The position numbers and the translations under genes were made by a program. A stretch of 64,000 bases of DNA from Bacteroidaceae bacterium (GTDB taxonomy: Bacteria; Bacteroidota; Bacteroidia; Bacteroidales; Bacteroidaceae). Each line of letters starts with the position of its first letter. Within the stretch, counting starts at the first letter, position 1. The notes beneath the pieces were generated by a model. The model was not told the DNA's origin and did not search any database. It saw only the letters and a program-made list of their open reading frames with translations. Below, piece by piece: positions 9,690-19,056 of the stretch. The stretch is taken from positions 1 through 64,000 of the forward strand of contig JAKSLJ010000003.1 of NCBI GenBank assembly GCA_024401275.1. Direction: 5' to 3'.

Positions 9690-12536
9690 ATGAAACGAAT
9701 TTCTTTTCTTGCATTGGCATTCTTTGCAGCGATTGGGCTGATGGCTCAACCGTTGCCAAAGGATGAAGGCGTCCGTGAGGGACATCTCGCTAACGGACTC
9801 ACATACTACATACGTCACAACAACCAGACTCCCGGGCAGGCTGACTTCTACATCGCCCAGCGTGTCGGTTCTATCCTTGAGAAGAAAGACCAGCGTGGTC
9901 TTGCCCACTTCCTTGAGCACATGGCATTCAACGGCACGGAACATTTCCCTGATGGCAATGCCGGTCCTCGTTCCATCCGCAGCTGGTGCGAGCGCAACGG
10001 CATTAAGTTTGGTGCCGACCTCAATGCATCGACATCCGTAGAGCGTACCATATATAATATAGCAAATGCTCCTGTGACAAAGGCAGGGATAGCAGACACA
10101 TGCCTGCTCATCCTTAGCGACTGGAGCCATGCCCTTCTGCTTCGTGATGAGGAGATTGACCAGGAGCGTGGTGTCATTCACGAGGAATGGCGCACACGTC
10201 GTTCGAACATGGCAGCACAGCGCATCATGGAGGAGGCGATGCCTGTCATTTATAAAGGCACAAAGTATGAGGACTGTCTGCCTATTGGATCAATGGAGGT
10301 GGTAGATACGTTTCATTACGAAGCTTTGCGCCGTTATTATCATAAGTGGTATCGTCCTGACCTACAGGCAGTCATCGTTGTTGGTGATGTCAACGTTGAC
10401 GAGGTTGAGCAGAAGATAAGGTCTCTCTTCTCTGCAATACCTGCTGCCGTCAATCCTGCTGTCCGCGAAAACTATCACGTTACAGACAACGACGAGATGA
10501 TTATCTTCTCCTGTGCCGACGACGAGCAGCCAACCCTAAACTTCCAGCTCTACATGAAGCGAGACGCCACCACAGCCACCGTTCCCGATGGTTCTCCATC
10601 GGATAAGAACGACTTCATCGCCGACTACAAATCCCGCCTTACTCTCTTCATTCTTCGCCAGCGTCTCTCTCTGTTGACAAAGCAAGCACATCCTGCCATG
10701 CTTTCTTGCTCTGCACGCGATGGCCAGTTCTACATCACTCCTGCAAAGGATGCCTTCTCGATCAGCATTGGCCTTAAGCCAGATGACCCACAGGCAGGTA
10801 TTGACGCTGTCATGGCTGTTGTGCAGAAAGCACGTCGCTATGGCATCACCGAGGCTGAGCTTCAACATGCAAAGATGCAGCATAACGTCAATCTGGAGCA
10901 TCGTCTTGACACAAAAGACAAGACACGCAACTCGGAATATGTCAGTAAGATTGTCAACCACTTCTGCAATGGCAAGCATCTGATGTCGATAGATCAGGAG
11001 GCAGACCTTGAGCACTCGCTCATGGACAGCATAACACTTGACGATGTCAACGAGACTTTGCGTCAGATCATCTTCGACGATGCTTCTGGTCGTAATCAGG
11101 TGGCGATCATCTATGGTCCTTCGAAATGGGATGGCAAGGAATACTCCATGCCTACCGCCCAGCAGTTTAAGGAATGGATCCTTGCAGCAGAGAAGCGTGA
11201 GTATGCTGCTCCCGTTCCCGAAGCTTCACCATCGGGTAAGTTCATCAAGAAACTGCCAAAGAAGGGACGCATCCTTGCTCGCAACGACTATGGTCATGGC
11301 TATACAGAGTATGTCCTATCCAATGGCATCAAGGTCTATGCACGCCCTTCCGAACTTGAGCCAAACCGCCTGACTATAAAGATGTTTCGTCAGGGTGGTC
11401 AGTCGCTCTATCCTGACAGCGACCTTCCTTCGTTGCGTATGCTTGGCAGCGTCATAACCCAGAGCGGTGCCGCCGATTTTGACTATCTCACACTTGAGAA
11501 GAAACGTGCCGGCAAGGCTTTGCGCGTAACACCATTCATGTCTGACGAGGAGGAAGGCGTTCAAGGTGTTTGTGCTGCTTCCGACTTCAAGACATGGCTT
11601 GAGGTGGCGTATCTCTATATCACTCAGCCTCGCCGTGACGACGATATCTTCAGCAGCCTTATAGATCGTCAGCGCTCTTTGCTGAAGAATCGTGCTGCAA
11701 GTCCGAAGGTTGTGTTCAATGATACGCTTCGCCAAACGCTCTATGCTAATCCTGAACGTGTGTCACCACTGACGATTGAGAGCATCAACCGTGTCTCTCA
11801 CGATCGCATCATGGAGATTTACAAGGAGCGTTTCCAGAACATGGCGGGCATGTCGCTCATAGTCACAGGTGACATTCGCACCGATGAGTTTGAGAACCTT
11901 ATCTGTCAGTATGTTGCCTCTCTGCCTGGCAAGAGAAAAGCAACCACCGTTTCCGATGGTTCATCATCGAGCGCCGACATCCTCCCCGGCAGCCGCACCA
12001 AGGTGTTCACCCACGAGCAAAAGACACCATCGGCACTGACGGAGATTATTTATTCTGCGCCTATTCCTTACACAGCTGACAACGACCTGCGTGCCGATGT
12101 CCTCGCACAGATTATGCGTGCAATCTATACCGAGACAGTGCGCGAGGAGAAGGGGGGCACATACGGCGTCTCTGTGGCAAGTCAGGGATGGAAGGAACCT
12201 TCTGATGGTTTCTCTCTGACCATCAACTTCCGCTGTGATCCAGACAAATACAGCGAACTCTTGCCTATCATCGATGAGCAGTTGGAGAAGATTGCTGCAG
12301 AAGGACCATCAGCTGAACGACTGCAGAAGGTAAAGGAATATGAGCGCAAGAACTATGAGCGCGCCATACTGACAAACGGCTGGTGGGAGTATGTCTGCTA
12401 CAACAAACTTGCAAATGGCATAGATTTTGCTGAGGATTATCTTAGCAAGGTAGATGCTCTCACCCCTACTGACATTCAGGACTTCTGCCGCACCCTCCTT
12501 GCATCAAAGAACCGAGTACAAGTAACAATGAAATAA
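9690..12536 (+). CDS. M16 family zinc metallopeptidase, secreted, two-domain (insulinase/pitrilysin type)
   Basis: A 948-residue peptidase with signal peptide MKRISFLALAFFAAIGLMAQ. The inverted zinc motif is H73-F-L-E76-H77, with the distal Glu in EEIDQERGVIHEEW near residue 155. The N-terminal M16 domain is followed by M16_C regions (RYYHKWYRPDLQAVIVVGDV) and a second, non-catalytic M16 half with the typical GGTYGVSV segment near residue 825. It should degrade peptides in the periplasm. It sits in the TonB receptor locus. In Pectobacterium FusA/FusC, a TonB receptor and an M16 protease import and cut ferredoxin, so a similar ligand-processing role is plausible. Three short palindromes encode the linker segments TVPDGSPSD, PVPEASPSG and TVSDGSSSS (see repeat entries). 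Confidence 0.92.
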   Translation: MKRISFLALAFFAAIGLMAQPLPKDEGVREGHLANGLTYYIRHNNQTPGQADFYIAQRVGSILEKKDQRGLAHFLEHMAFNGTEHFPDGNAGPRSIRSWCERNGIKFGADLNASTSVERTIYNIANAPVTKAGIADTCLLILSDWSHALLLRDEEIDQERGVIHEEWRTRRSNMAAQRIMEEAMPVIYKGTKYEDCLPIGSMEVVDTFHYEALRRYYHKWYRPDLQAVIVVGDVNVDEVEQKIRSLFSAIPAAVNPAVRENYHVTDNDEMIIFSCADDEQPTLNFQLYMKRDATTATVPDGSPSDKNDFIADYKSRLTLFILRQRLSLLTKQAHPAMLSCSARDGQFYITPAKDAFSISIGLKPDDPQAGIDAVMAVVQKARRYGITEAELQHAKMQHNVNLEHRLDTKDKTRNSEYVSKIVNHFCNGKHLMSIDQEADLEHSLMDSITLDDVNETLRQIIFDDASGRNQVAIIYGPSKWDGKEYSMPTAQQFKEWILAAEKREYAAPVPEASPSGKFIKKLPKKGRILARNDYGHGYTEYVLSNGIKVYARPSELEPNRLTIKMFRQGGQSLYPDSDLPSLRMLGSVITQSGAADFDYLTLEKKRAGKALRVTPFMSDEEEGVQGVCAASDFKTWLEVAYLYITQPRRDDDIFSSLIDRQRSLLKNRAASPKVVFNDTLRQTLYANPERVSPLTIESINRVSHDRIMEIYKERFQNMAGMSLIVTGDIRTDEFENLICQYVASLPGKRKATTVSDGSSSSADILPGSRTKVFTHEQKTPSALTEIIYSAPIPYTADNDLRADVLAQIMRAIYTETVREEKGGTYGVSVASQGWKEPSDGFSLTINFRCDPDKYSELLPIIDEQLEKIAAEGPSAERLQKVKEYERKNYERAILTNGWWEYVCYNKLANGIDFAEDYLSKVDALTPTDIQDFCRTLLASKNRVQVTMK
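10575..10602. repeat. Coding palindrome, family TVPDGSPSG, copy 1 (in the M16 gene)
   Basis: ACCGTTCCCGATGGTTCTCC followed by ATCGG. The arms CCGATGG and CCATCGG surround TTCT. It is in frame and encodes ATVPDGSPSD. Confidence 0.6.
11211..11236. repeat. Coding palindrome, family TVPDGSPSG, copy 2 (in the M16 gene)
   Basis: CCGTTCCCGAAGCTTCACCA followed by TCGGG. The outer arms are CCCGA and TCGGG. It encodes PVPEASPSG, in the same reading frame and orientation as copy 1. Confidence 0.55.
11943..11970. repeat. Coding palindrome, family TVPDGSPSG, copy 3 (in the M16 gene, degenerate)
   Basis: ACCGTTTCCGATGGTTCATC followed by ATCGA. It encodes TTVSDGSSSS at the junction before the ILPGSRTK segment. 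It is the most degenerate of the three copies in this gene. Confidence 0.5.
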
Positions 12537-12548
12537 GAAGGAAACTAT

Positions 12549-12662
12549 ATATGTGTTGTCCACAGGATGTAGGGCGAGGATTTCCGAGCCGCCCAATCAG
12601 CAAACTTTGTCACGAAAACGGCTCAGAAATCTTCGCCCTACAAGCAAAAGGACAACTGGTAT
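12549..12662. repeat. TGTAGGGCGAGG palindromic element with terminal inverted repeats (copy 1)
   Basis: The core 12568-12642 runs from TGTAGGGCGAGGATTTCCGA to CTTCGCCCTACA. It is flanked by GTTGTCC (12555-12561) and its inverse GGACAAC (12650-12656), giving a MITE-like structure. The gap between the M16 gene and the FMN-binding gene is filled by this copy. Confidence 0.8.
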
Positions 12663-12680
12663 ATTATTGCCAATAAGAAT

Positions 12681-13070
12681 ATGAAAAGAACAATTCTATC
12701 TCTCATCGTCATGACCATGGCACTCACTGCCATGGCTGACGATGTAATGCACAAGAAAGGCGATACTTACATCGTCAACACAACCACTCTCTGCCATAAG
12801 AAAGGATATAAGTCAACAACTCCTGTTGAGGTGCACATTCAGAATGGCAAGGTCATAAAGGTTGTTGCTCTCCCTAATAAAGAGAGCAAGGGGTATTTCA
12901 AGATGATACTCCAGAGACTTCTCCCTCTATACAACGACATCAAAGTAGGCAAAGCAGAGAAGCTATCCACCCAACAACAGGTAGATGCCTACACCGGTGC
13001 TACCTTCAGCGGCAACGCAGTACAGGCAAACATCAAAGCTGCTCTGGATTACTACAAGGCACATAAGTGA
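12681..13070 (+). CDS. Secreted FMN-binding domain protein (probably covalently flavinylated)
   Basis: A 129-residue exported protein with signal peptide ending at TAMA (about residue 19). It consists of a single FMN-binding domain (PF04205 type). D102-A-Y-T-G-A-T108 fits the flavin-transferase (ApbE) target D-x-x-[S/T]-G-A-[S/T], so Thr108 is the expected site of phosphoester-linked FMN. Such proteins carry electrons outside the cytoplasm and are often linked to iron reduction. It lies 144 bases after the M16 gene, across a repeat element. Membership of the TonB/M16 operon is likely but not certain. No ApbE gene is in the window. Confidence 0.85.
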   Translation: MKRTILSLIVMTMALTAMADDVMHKKGDTYIVNTTTLCHKKGYKSTTPVEVHIQNGKVIKVVALPNKESKGYFKMILQRLLPLYNDIKVGKAEKLSTQQQVDAYTGATFSGNAVQANIKAALDYYKAHK

Positions 13071-13188
13071 TTACGACTGGTTTCCCCTTTGGTTTATGGG
13101 AATGATTCCTTTTGGCGATGTTCGTGGGCTTCAGTGGGAAATTATAGAGAACCTCCTGTGAATTTGTCTTTTTTTTGGTAATGATATA

Positions 13189-13376
13189 CATGTTGTCCAC
13201 TGGATGTAGGGCGAGGATTTCCGAGCCGCCCAATCAGCAAACTTTGTCACGGAAACGGCTCAGAAGGTTCTCTGCACTAAAGGCAGAGCATCGCAAGCGC
13301 TGAGCGTAGCTCGGCGGCCGAAGGGGAAGCCAAATCTTCGCCCTACAAGCAAAAGGACAACTCGTATATTGTTTCC
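13189..13376. repeat. TGTAGGGCGAGG palindromic element with terminal inverted repeats (copy 2, longer)
   Basis: The core 13205-13346 is flanked by GTTGTCC and GGACAAC. It matches copy 1 closely but carries an extra segment of about 65 bases (13270-13335) that includes CTCGGCGGCCGAAGGGGAAG. This fills most of the 312-base gap between the FMN-binding gene and pyrG, which contains no gene. Confidence 0.8.
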
Positions 13377-13382
13377 CTTTTT

Positions 13383-15041
<1,659 letters not shown>

Positions 15042-15043
15042 TT

Positions 15044-15078
15044 ATTTGCACAAAGGGGTCAGACCCTTTTGTGCAAAT
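15044..15078. repeat. Long near-perfect hairpin between purF and pyrG
   Basis: The 17-base arms ATTTGCACAAAGGGGTC and GACCCTTTTGTGCAAAT are separated by a single base, with one mismatch. It lies 3 bases past the purF stop. It could attenuate or terminate transcription, or stabilise the purF message end. No T-run follows on the minus strand. Confidence 0.7.
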
Positions 15079-15081
15079 TTC

Positions 15082-16995
15082 CTAATTGTATTCCTGCTCA
15101 TACCAGCTGATGTACGACTTATAGAGCATTCTCAGACCGCCTGGGGTAGGGTAGTCGCCAGTGAAATACCAGTCGCCCGGGCTGTTAGGGCAAGCCTGAT
15201 GAAGTCCGTCAACGGTCTGGAAGATGATCTGCACAGGAGTCTTTACCGTGTCTGGAGTAAGGAGCTCGGCTATCTTCGCTGAGATTTCAATGTCGGTGAA
15301 AGGAGCGTAGATGGCGTTGACGAGGTTTTCGACCGAAGCGGACGCATTGGGAACGGTGGCTACCTTCACTTTCTCGGTTCCCCGTTCGCCTTCTGCCAGA
15401 ACAGCCTTTACTTTGTGATAGACTTCCGTCAGCAGGGGCTCCATTCCGCGTTCCTTGAGCAAGGCAACTGTTGCGCGGAAGGCAACGAACTGCTCCATGC
15501 TCGACATGTCGATGCCGTAGTAGTCGGGATAGCGTATTTGCGGTGCGGAAGAAACGATGATGATTTTCTTTGGATGGAGACGGTCGAGAATCTTTATGAT
15601 GCTCTGCTTGAGTGTAGTGCCACGAACGATGGAGTCGTCAATGATGACGAGGTTGTCTGCGAATGGCACGAGCGAACCGTAAGTGATGTCGTAAACATGG
15701 GCGGCAAGATCGTTTCGGGTGTCTCCCTCGCTGATGAATGTGCGGAGCTTGATGTCCTTTATTGCAACCTTCTCGCTGCGGATTCGCATGGAGAGAATGC
15801 GGCGTATCTGCTCATGATCAGGCTCATGCGCAAGGTCGTCAATGAGCAGTGCTTTCTGTTTGTTCAGATAGTTGTCCATGCCTTCTATAAGGCCGAAAAA
15901 TGCCACTTCCGCTGTGTTCGGAATATAGGAGAAGACGGTGTGCTCAAGGTCGTAGTCTATGGCAGGGAGGATTTGGCTGACAAGTTCGCGGCCGAGTTCT
16001 TTTCTTTCTTGGTAAATGTCCTTGTCGCTGCCTCGTGAGAAGTAGATGCGCTCAAATGAGCAAGCCTTGTTCTTGCCCTGTGGAAGGATTTCCTCTACGC
16101 GCAAGTCTCCGTGTTTGCTTACTATGAGCGCGTTGCCAGGAGTGAGTTCCTGAATGTCCCATGCGTGGAGGTTCATGGCTGTTTGGATAGCAGGGCGTTC
16201 AGATGCAACGACAAGAATCTCGTCGTCCTTGTAATAGAAGCACGGGCGGATGCCGTTAGGGTCGCGCATGGCAAACATCTCGCCAGAACCTGTCTGTCCA
16301 CAAACAACATAACCGCCGTCCCAAAGTGGGGCAGAGGTTCGGAGTACGTTTTCGACGCGTACGTTGTCTTCTATGTAGTTGGTGATGGAGAGGGGACCCA
16401 ATGCGGACGCATTGGGAACGGTGGCTTCTTGCTTCGCGGTGGCTTCTTGGTAAAGTCGCTCTACTTCACGGTCCAGCCGGTGTCCTATCTGCTCGAGCAT
16501 GATGTAGGTGTCGCTGTAGATTCGCGGATGCTGTCCTTTGCTCGTTATCTCCCGAAAGACCTCATCGACATTCGTCATGTTGAAGTTTCCGCAGATGCAG
16601 AGGTTCTTTGCGCGCCAATTGTTGCGCCTGAGGAAAGGATGTACGAAGGTCAGTCCGCTCTTGCCTGTGGTGGAGTAGCGCAGATGGCCCATAAGCAGTT
16701 CGCCGCGCCATGCCTCGTCATCGTTGCTGACCGTCTTTCCGACAGCCTGGAACACTTCCGTTATGGCACCAGAGCCGAGGGCTTTCTCGCGAAACATATA
16801 GTCCTTGCCCGGTTCGCATTCCAGTTTTACGCAGCTTATGCCGGCACCTTCCTGTCCGCGGTTGTGCTGCTTCTCCATCATCAGATAGAGCTTGTTTAAA
16901 CCGTACTGCCAGGAGCCATATTTCTCCTGGTAGTACGATAGTGGTTTCATAAGGCGGATCATTACGATTCCGCATTCATGTTTTATTGGTTCCAT
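15082..16995 (-). CDS. purF: Amidophosphoribosyltransferase (PurF type), long form
   Basis: About 637 residues, taking the ATG at 16995 (MEPIKHECGIVMIRL) as the start. The longer reading frame to 17115 would overlap amt and adds no domain. Cys8 is the class II glutaminase nucleophile, exposed after a seven-residue propeptide. QHNRGQEGAGI follows near residue 50. The PRPP-binding loop is LVIIDDSIVRGTTLKQS near residue 490. The enzyme makes phosphoribosylamine from PRPP and glutamine, the first step of purine synthesis. Two in-frame palindromes encode ATVPNASALG and ATVPNASASV. It is 22 bases downstream of amt. A second paralogue lies at 36618, so which one is the main purine enzyme is not settled. 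Confidence 0.88.
   Translation of the reverse strand: MEPIKHECGIVMIRLMKPLSYYQEKYGSWQYGLNKLYLMMEKQHNRGQEGAGISCVKLECEPGKDYMFREKALGSGAITEVFQAVGKTVSNDDEAWRGELLMGHLRYSTTGKSGLTFVHPFLRRNNWRAKNLCICGNFNMTNVDEVFREITSKGQHPRIYSDTYIMLEQIGHRLDREVERLYQEATAKQEATVPNASALGPLSITNYIEDNVRVENVLRTSAPLWDGGYVVCGQTGSGEMFAMRDPNGIRPCFYYKDDEILVVASERPAIQTAMNLHAWDIQELTPGNALIVSKHGDLRVEEILPQGKNKACSFERIYFSRGSDKDIYQERKELGRELVSQILPAIDYDLEHTVFSYIPNTAEVAFFGLIEGMDNYLNKQKALLIDDLAHEPDHEQIRRILSMRIRSEKVAIKDIKLRTFISEGDTRNDLAAHVYDITYGSLVPFADNLVIIDDSIVRGTTLKQSIIKILDRLHPKKIIIVSSAPQIRYPDYYGIDMSSMEQFVAFRATVALLKERGMEPLLTEVYHKVKAVLAEGERGTEKVKVATVPNASASVENLVNAIYAPFTDIEISAKIAELLTPDTVKTPVQIIFQTVDGLHQACPNSPGDWYFTGDYPTPGGLRMLYKSYISWYEQEYN
15334..15360. 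repeat. Coding palindrome, family TVPDGSPSG, copy in purF near the C-terminus
   Basis: Plus-strand GCGGACGCATTGGGAACGGT (from 15338), then GGC. It shares 23 consecutive bases (GCGGACGC to GGTGGC) with the copy at 16397. On the coding strand it encodes ATVPNASAS. Confidence 0.75.
16397..16426. repeat. Coding palindrome, family TVPDGSPSG, copy in the purF middle
   Basis: CCCAATGCGGACGCATTGGG (16397-16416) is an inverted repeat with 9-base arms, followed by GAACGGTGGC. On the coding strand it encodes ATVPNASALG, in the segment between the glutaminase strands. Confidence 0.75.
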
Positions 16996-17017
16996 TGGTT
17001 GTTTATTGGGTTTGCTT

Positions 17018-18244
17018 TTACTTGTTATAAGCAGCTTCGCCATGCTCGTAGATATCAAGTCCTTCCTCCTCTTCGCGGCGACCGCAACGGAGTCCGACTG
17101 TATATTTGATGGCATTGAAGATAATCATACCCATAACGAAGGCAAAAGCAACTACTGTGAATGCGCCGAGAGTCTGTACTCCGATAGAGCATTCAACACC
17201 GTCGATGGCTGAGTTGCAGAATACTCCGGTGAGAATGGTACCGAGGATACCGCCTACTCCGTGTACGCTGACTGCACCTACAGGATCGTCAACCTTCATG
17301 ACCTTGTCGATGAAGCTTACGGAGAAGCACATCGCAATGGAAACGATGATTCCGATGATTGCTGCTGCCCAGATATCTACGCAGTCGCAACCTGCTGTGA
17401 TGCCGACGAGTCCGGCGAGCACACCGTTGCAGACCATAGAGAGAGAAGGTTTCTTGTCAACAAGCCAAGTGTAGCAGAGAGCAGCGATACCACCAGTGGC
17501 TGCTGCCATGTTTGTGTTTATGAATACGATAGCTCCAAGAGCTGCATTGTCGCCTGTGATAGAGAGAGTAGAACATGGGTTGAAACCGAACCATCCTACC
17601 CAAAGACAGAATACGCCGAGGGCACAGAGTGCGAGGTTGTGACCAGGGATCGCCCTGCTGTTGTTATCCTTGTCGTACTTGCCGATACGAGGACCGAGAA
17701 CCATGGCGCCTGCAAGAGCGAGAGCGCCGCCGGCAGCGTGTACGAGAGTAGAGCCTGCGAAGTCATGGAAGCCCATCTCAGAGAGCCAACCGCCGCCCCA
17801 GCCCCAATGGCCAGAGATTGGATAAACGATGGCAGAGATAAGCATAGAGTAAACGAGATACATGGAGAACTTCGTGCGCTCAGCCATGGCACCGCTGACG
17901 ATAGTTGCCGTTGTGGCACAGAACATTGTCTGGAAGATGAAGAATGCCGGTGCAGGAATGTTGTCGTTGCCGCAGTTTGACATCCAGAGGAAGCCGTCCC
18001 ATCCGAACAAGCCCTTGTCGGCACCGAACATGAGTGAGAAACCTACAATCCAGAAAAGAATTGATCCGCACATCAAGTCGCAGAAGTTCTTCATCAATAT
18101 GTTTGCTGTGTTTTTTGCACGAGTGAGACCAGCTTCGACAAGTGCAAAGCCTGGCTGCATCCAGAATACGAGCATTGCTCCTAAAAGTACCCAAAGGGTA
18201 TCAACGGCATTGAAATCAACCGCTGCAAGATATAGAGTAGTCAT
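17018..18244 (-). CDS. amtB: Ammonium transporter
   Basis: A 408-residue inner-membrane Amt/Rh channel for ammonium, with about eleven hydrophobic helices. The N-terminus DTLWVLLGAMLVFWMQPGFALVEAGLTRAKN is typical of the family. The twin-histidine residues are in STLVHAAGGALAL and SVHGVGGILG. The short basic and acidic tail (CGRREEEEGLDIYEHGEAAY) is a normal Amt C-terminus that contacts P-II. It lies 151 bases downstream of the P-II gene glnK, the classic glnK-amtB pairing, with two GC-rich repeats in between. Expression should rise under nitrogen limitation. Confidence 0.95.
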   Translation of the reverse strand: MTTLYLAAVDFNAVDTLWVLLGAMLVFWMQPGFALVEAGLTRAKNTANILMKNFCDLMCGSILFWIVGFSLMFGADKGLFGWDGFLWMSNCGNDNIPAPAFFIFQTMFCATTATIVSGAMAERTKFSMYLVYSMLISAIVYPISGHWGWGGGWLSEMGFHDFAGSTLVHAAGGALALAGAMVLGPRIGKYDKDNNSRAIPGHNLALCALGVFCLWVGWFGFNPCSTLSITGDNAALGAIVFINTNMAAATGGIAALCYTWLVDKKPSLSMVCNGVLAGLVGITAGCDCVDIWAAAIIGIIVSIAMCFSVSFIDKVMKVDDPVGAVSVHGVGGILGTILTGVFCNSAIDGVECSIGVQTLGAFTVVAFAFVMGMIIFNAIKYTVGLRCGRREEEEGLDIYEHGEAAYNK

Positions 18245-18250
18245 GGTGAG

Positions 18251-18281
18251 ACCCCCTCTAACTCCCCCACAAGGGGAGGAC
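18251..18281. repeat. GC-rich palindromic repeat between glnK and amtB (first)
   Basis: CCCCCTCTAACTCCCCCACA followed by AGGGGAGGAC. It is a reference copy of the family. Confidence 0.7.
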
Positions 18282-18364
18282 TTTTTGATTAGTCTTGCTA
18301 ATCATGGGGTTAAAAGTCTGGTTTGTGTAATGTTGTGTTAATGCATCGGAAAAAGCTAATAACC

Positions 18365-18398
18365 TTCTCCTCCCTCGTGGGGAGGTCGGGAGGGGTCA
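18365..18398. repeat. GC-rich palindromic repeat between glnK and amtB (second)
   Basis: TTCTCCTCCCTCGTGGGGAG followed by GTCGGGAGGGGTC. It lies in inverted orientation to the copy at 18251, just past the glnK stop. Confidence 0.7.
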
Positions 18399-18743
18399 TA
18401 GTTTGTCCGCAAGCACTTCGTCGCCGTGCTTTCCTGTGCGGATGCTGTAGCAGTCTATAATGTCCGAAACGAATATTCGTCCGTCGCCCACTTCTCCTGT
18501 GTGAGCTATCTGGAGTATCACCTCCACTGTAGGGTCCACGAACTGCTCGCGGCAGACGATGGTGATAGCCACGCGCTCGATGACGTCGGTGCTGTACTGT
18601 ACTCCACGGTAAACCCTTTCCTGACGAGCTTGGCCGATACCATGCACATCATGATACTCAAACCAGTCGATGTCAGAAAGCAGAAGAGCCTCTTTTACCT
18701 CTTCAAACTTTGTCTTCCTGATAATAGCTTCAATCTTTTTCAT
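18396..18743 (-). CDS. glnK: Nitrogen regulatory protein P-II
   Basis: A 115-residue P-II signalling protein that senses 2-oxoglutarate/ATP/ADP and controls Amt. It starts MKKIEAIIRKTKFEEVKEAL. The T-loop contains RVYRGVQYSTD, with the Tyr in YRGVQY corresponding to the uridylylated Tyr51 region of GlnB. The signature TGEVGDGRIFV (about residues 82-92) is the B-loop and ATP-site motif. It is the first gene of the minus-strand glnK-amtB-purF-pyrG group. A TACCTTTG promoter element lies about 55 bases upstream. The two P-II signature regions make the call firm. Confidence 0.95.
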   Translation of the reverse strand: MKKIEAIIRKTKFEEVKEALLLSDIDWFEYHDVHGIGQARQERVYRGVQYSTDVIERVAITIVCREQFVDPTVEVILQIAHTGEVGDGRIFVSDIIDCYSIRTGKHGDEVLADKL

Positions 18744-18797
18744 AACTTTGTATATATATTATTGTGTTGGCAATCAAGAACTTATGTTTTGATGGTG

Positions 18798-18805
18798 CAA
18801 AGGTA
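18798..18805 (-). promoter_or_regulatory. Putative -7 element of the glnK operon
   Basis: TACCTTTG on the minus strand, followed by GCACC, 55 bases before the glnK start. Confidence 0.55.
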
Positions 18806-19004
18806 AGGGTTTATAACGGTAAAAAGTGTAAATTGTAAGCAAACTGGACAAAAAATGTGCGCAAACTTACAATATGTTTGCAAAAGCGTGTATTTGGTTT
18901 ACAATCTGAAAGTAAAACATATATTTCTGCTTGCAAAATGCAAAATGGCGGGTTTGCGAATGAAATCTATTGCTCAAAATGCCCTCTACTATCAAACAAA
19001 ATCG

Positions 19005-19012
19005 TAATTTTG
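19005..19012 (+). promoter_or_regulatory. Putative -7 element of asnB
   Basis: TAATTTTG followed by GCACCC, 45 bases before the asnB start. The leader ACAACCAATATA after it is almost the same as the one in front of dapL. Confidence 0.6.
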
Positions 19013-19056
19013 CACCCGGAAACAACCAATATAAAAGCTAAATTGTAAATGAAACT

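Larger units (their letters stand above)
18744..19056. other. Divergent regulatory region between glnK and asnB
   Basis: About 310 AT-rich bases with no gene. It holds both promoters (18798-18805 minus, 19005-19012 plus). Words such as GTAAATTGTAAGCAAAC, GCAAACTTACAATATG and GGTTTACAATCTGAAAG recur in both orientations and could bind a regulator shared by the two nitrogen genes. Confidence 0.5.

Noticed and set aside
17018-17115. Longer start for purF at 17115
   Set aside because: It would overlap the amtB C-terminus and place 40 extra low-quality residues before the glutaminase Cys. The ATG at 16995 gives a normal seven-residue propeptide.
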